Assembly: GCA_016177345.1 (NCBI GenBank)
Contig: JACOVM010000104.1
Span: 1-6,677, forward strand
Direction: 5' to 3'
Source of the DNA: Candidatus Woesearchaeota archaeon
GTDB lineage: Archaea; Nanobdellota; Nanobdellia; Woesearchaeales; UBA12501
Length of the DNA: 6,677 bases
This document shows, one piece after another, positions 5,380 to 6,677 of the stretch. The stretch's first letter is position 1; each line of letters opens with the position of its first letter. A model generated the notes under the pieces. The model saw only the letters and a program-made list of their open reading frames with translations. It was not told where the DNA came from and searched no databases. The position numbers were made by a program, and so were the translations under genes.

Positions 5380-5438
5380 CGTATGGGGCAGACTGATTGA
5401 AGAGAATGTGGATACACACAGCCAACAAAACCACTATA

Positions 5439-5446
5439 TTTAAATA
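5439..5446 (+). promoter_or_regulatory. TATA box of the plus-strand membrane-protein pair
   Basis: TTTAAATA on the plus strand is centred about 27 nt before the ATG at 5470. With no SD before that ATG, a leaderless transcript is expected. It lies back to back with the TATA box at 5372-5379, 59 bp away, so one regulator could act on both directions. Confidence 0.65.
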
Positions 5447-5469
5447 CCAGGCATTCGTTAAAAAAAGCT

Positions 5470-5685
5470 ATGGCAGGCATTGGGTTATTTAACGTCTTCA
5501 CGATCAGCCTTGCAGTTGGCATTATCAACTTCATTCTAGGCTTAATTCTCGTAGCAAAGCATGAAACAGTTAAACGAACTCGTGTTGTTATCGGCGTTCT
5601 TCTCCTTTTTACCACAATAGCTCTTCTTATCTTTTCTGTTTTATACTTATTCCTTTTAACAACAGTCCCACAGACAGAATTATAA
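5470..5685 (+). CDS. Small membrane protein with two transmembrane helices, 71 aa
   Basis: This small integral membrane protein is not assigned to a family. Two hydrophobic helices are clear, at about residues 5-29 and 38-63, joined by a short basic loop KHETVKRTR (30-38). By the positive-inside rule the loop faces the cytoplasm, with both ends outside. There is no signal peptide beyond the first helix and no catalytic motif. The start at 5470 is supported by a TATA box at the spacing expected for a leaderless mRNA. The next gene starts 16 nt after its stop on the same strand, so the two are probably cotranscribed; both are membrane proteins and may work together. Confidence 0.72.
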   Translation: MAGIGLFNVFTISLAVGIINFILGLILVAKHETVKRTRVVIGVLLLFTTIALLIFSVLYLFLLTTVPQTEL

Positions 5686-5701
5686 AGGGGCGTATCTTCC
5701 C

Positions 5702-6631
5702 ATGGATGAGGAAAACGTTCAGCGAGTACGAAGAAAGTTTCTGGACAAGCACGATAAAGAAGACTTAAAGCACCACTACGAATCAGCAAAACAGCACCGG
5801 CTCAAAATCATGGCATTCTTCAAGAAAAAAAACAAGCAGGAAAAAGAAACGGTTGACGACAGGAAAAGAGAGAGCGCTCCTTCCTATCCCCCTTCAAAAA
5901 AAGAAGAGAAGCAGATACGGTCCTTAGAAAAGCAAGAGTCACGAATTGAAGGGAAGAGAAAGCAATACCGCGCTCTTGAAGATTCAAAGGTAAAAGAGAT
6001 GGCACGATTGTTTGATGAAAAAGAAGAAAAGAAGAGGGAACTAGCAAAACGAAGTGAAAGGCAAAAGCCATCAAGGATTGTAGAAAGTAAGAGTGGCCAC
6101 AAGCACGCAATAAAGCACGTTAAGCATGGAACAGAAAGGACAACTGCGCTTCACCTTGACGATCGGCTAGAAAGCCATATCAAAGAAAGAGGACACGAAA
6201 GGGAACAACTAAGAGAACGACAACAAGAACAGAGAGTAAGGCAAGAAAAAAGTGAAGATGACAAAGAGCAGTTTCGCATTCCTGCAGGAATGGATCCGAC
6301 AAGCGATGTATACCTCCAAAAATTGAGGGAGCTTCGGCGAGGCCAGCCAGTAAAAAGCCAGCCTCGAAACCAACCGCTCATCAAAATCGAGCGAGAAAGA
6401 ACAGAGCGAACTGATCACCAACTAAAAGAAAGAAACGCAAAAGAAAAAGAAGAGCAAAGAGAAAAAACAAAAGAAAGAAGCATGGAGATTATGCATCCTG
6501 TTAAAACAGGAATGAAAATAGGGTTTGGGTTTCTGATTCTGATCTTTCTTATCATCGCCATTCTTGCCGGCGTAACCTACCTTCTAGATATGTTTGGGAT
6601 TAGTATTACTGGAATGCTGGGTCTAGAATAG
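5702..6631 (+). CDS. Highly charged coiled-coil protein with one C-terminal membrane segment, 309 aa
   Basis: This is an unrecognised protein. About the first 265 residues are extremely rich in K, R, E and Q, with heptad-like, coiled-coil-prone stretches at about 66-120, 160-190 and 228-260. They are interrupted by a small, less charged motif, RIPAGMDPTSDVYLQKL (192-208), and a histidine-rich patch, HKHAIKHVKHG (133-143). One hydrophobic helix follows at about 273-295, with a short tail to the stop, so the protein is likely tail-anchored with its charged part in the cytoplasm. The ATG at 5702 has AAGGGG about 11 nt upstream, a weak SD at long spacing; it follows the 71-aa gene closely. A start at M37 (5810) is possible but has no SD. 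Coiled-coil composition attracts false homology to many proteins, so I give no function; a scaffold or nucleic-acid-binding role near the membrane is a guess. Confidence 0.75.
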   Translation: MDEENVQRVRRKFLDKHDKEDLKHHYESAKQHRLKIMAFFKKKNKQEKETVDDRKRESAPSYPPSKKEEKQIRSLEKQESRIEGKRKQYRALEDSKVKEMARLFDEKEEKKRELAKRSERQKPSRIVESKSGHKHAIKHVKHGTERTTALHLDDRLESHIKERGHEREQLRERQQEQRVRQEKSEDDKEQFRIPAGMDPTSDVYLQKLRELRRGQPVKSQPRNQPLIKIERERTERTDHQLKERNAKEKEEQREKTKERSMEIMHPVKTGMKIGFGFLILIFLIIAILAGVTYLLDMFGISITGMLGLE

Positions 6632-6677
6632 TTCGATATCAAGAAGGGTACAAATCTTAGAAGGATTAGATAAAAGA
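6632..6677. other. Window end, no gene seen
   Basis: The last 46 bases follow the charged-protein stop codon and contain no complete start region or clear T-tract terminator. Confidence 0.5.

Noticed and set aside
5346..5789. Minus-strand 147-aa open frame across the divergent promoter and the 71-aa gene
   Set aside because: It runs antisense to two supported plus-strand genes and through a promoter region, and its composition is not protein-like.
5820..6421. Minus-strand Ser/Phe/Leu/Cys-rich open frames opposite the charged coiled-coil gene
   Set aside because: Antisense of Lys/Glu/Arg codons gives Phe/Leu/Ser/Pro-rich frames; these are shadows.

Overview
The window looks archaeal. It carries a ribosome maturation factor of the SBDS family, a 20S proteasome alpha subunit and an archaeal RNase P Pop5-type protein in the order known from the archaeal exosome/proteasome superoperon. 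Promoter signals are also archaeal: TATA boxes of the TTTAAATA type lie about 26-27 nt before several ATG codons that have no Shine-Dalgarno (SD) sequence. The AT-rich composition, the DUF217-type VapB and many unrecognised small membrane or secreted proteins would fit a DPANN-type or poorly sampled euryarchaeal lineage, but the sequence alone does not fix the taxon.

Layout. Positions 31-2001 (minus strand) hold rnp2, psmA and the SBDS gene. rnp2 and psmA are coupled: the psmA SD lies across the rnp2 stop codon. A 110-135 bp spacer containing two short tandem duplications separates psmA from SBDS. Positions 2002-2148 form a divergent control region. On the minus side are a TATA box, a hairpin and a possible 10-codon leader ORF for rnp2. 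On the plus side are a BRE/TATA element and a 22-bp near-perfect palindrome in front of a vapBC toxin-antitoxin pair (2149-2771). Positions 2847-5349 (minus) hold four genes I cannot assign to named families: a 234-aa protein, a serine-rich 176-aa protein, and two tandem paralogues that each start with a twin-arginine signal and a candidate lipobox. Positions 5350-5469 are a second divergent promoter region. Positions 5470-6631 (plus) encode a 71-aa two-helix membrane protein and a 309-aa highly charged protein with one C-terminal membrane segment.

How the parts work together. The left third is housekeeping: tRNA 5' processing, protein degradation and 60S/50S-type ribosome maturation. The vapBC pair is a self-contained stability or stress module placed at the head of that operon, where other archaea often have another RNase P subunit. 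The right half looks like a lineage-specific envelope-linked set. The paralogous Tat lipoprotein candidates, which share two cysteines at identical spacing and a long ungapped C-terminal motif, are the best candidates for an undescribed family. No RNA genes, CRISPR arrays or insertion sequences were seen.
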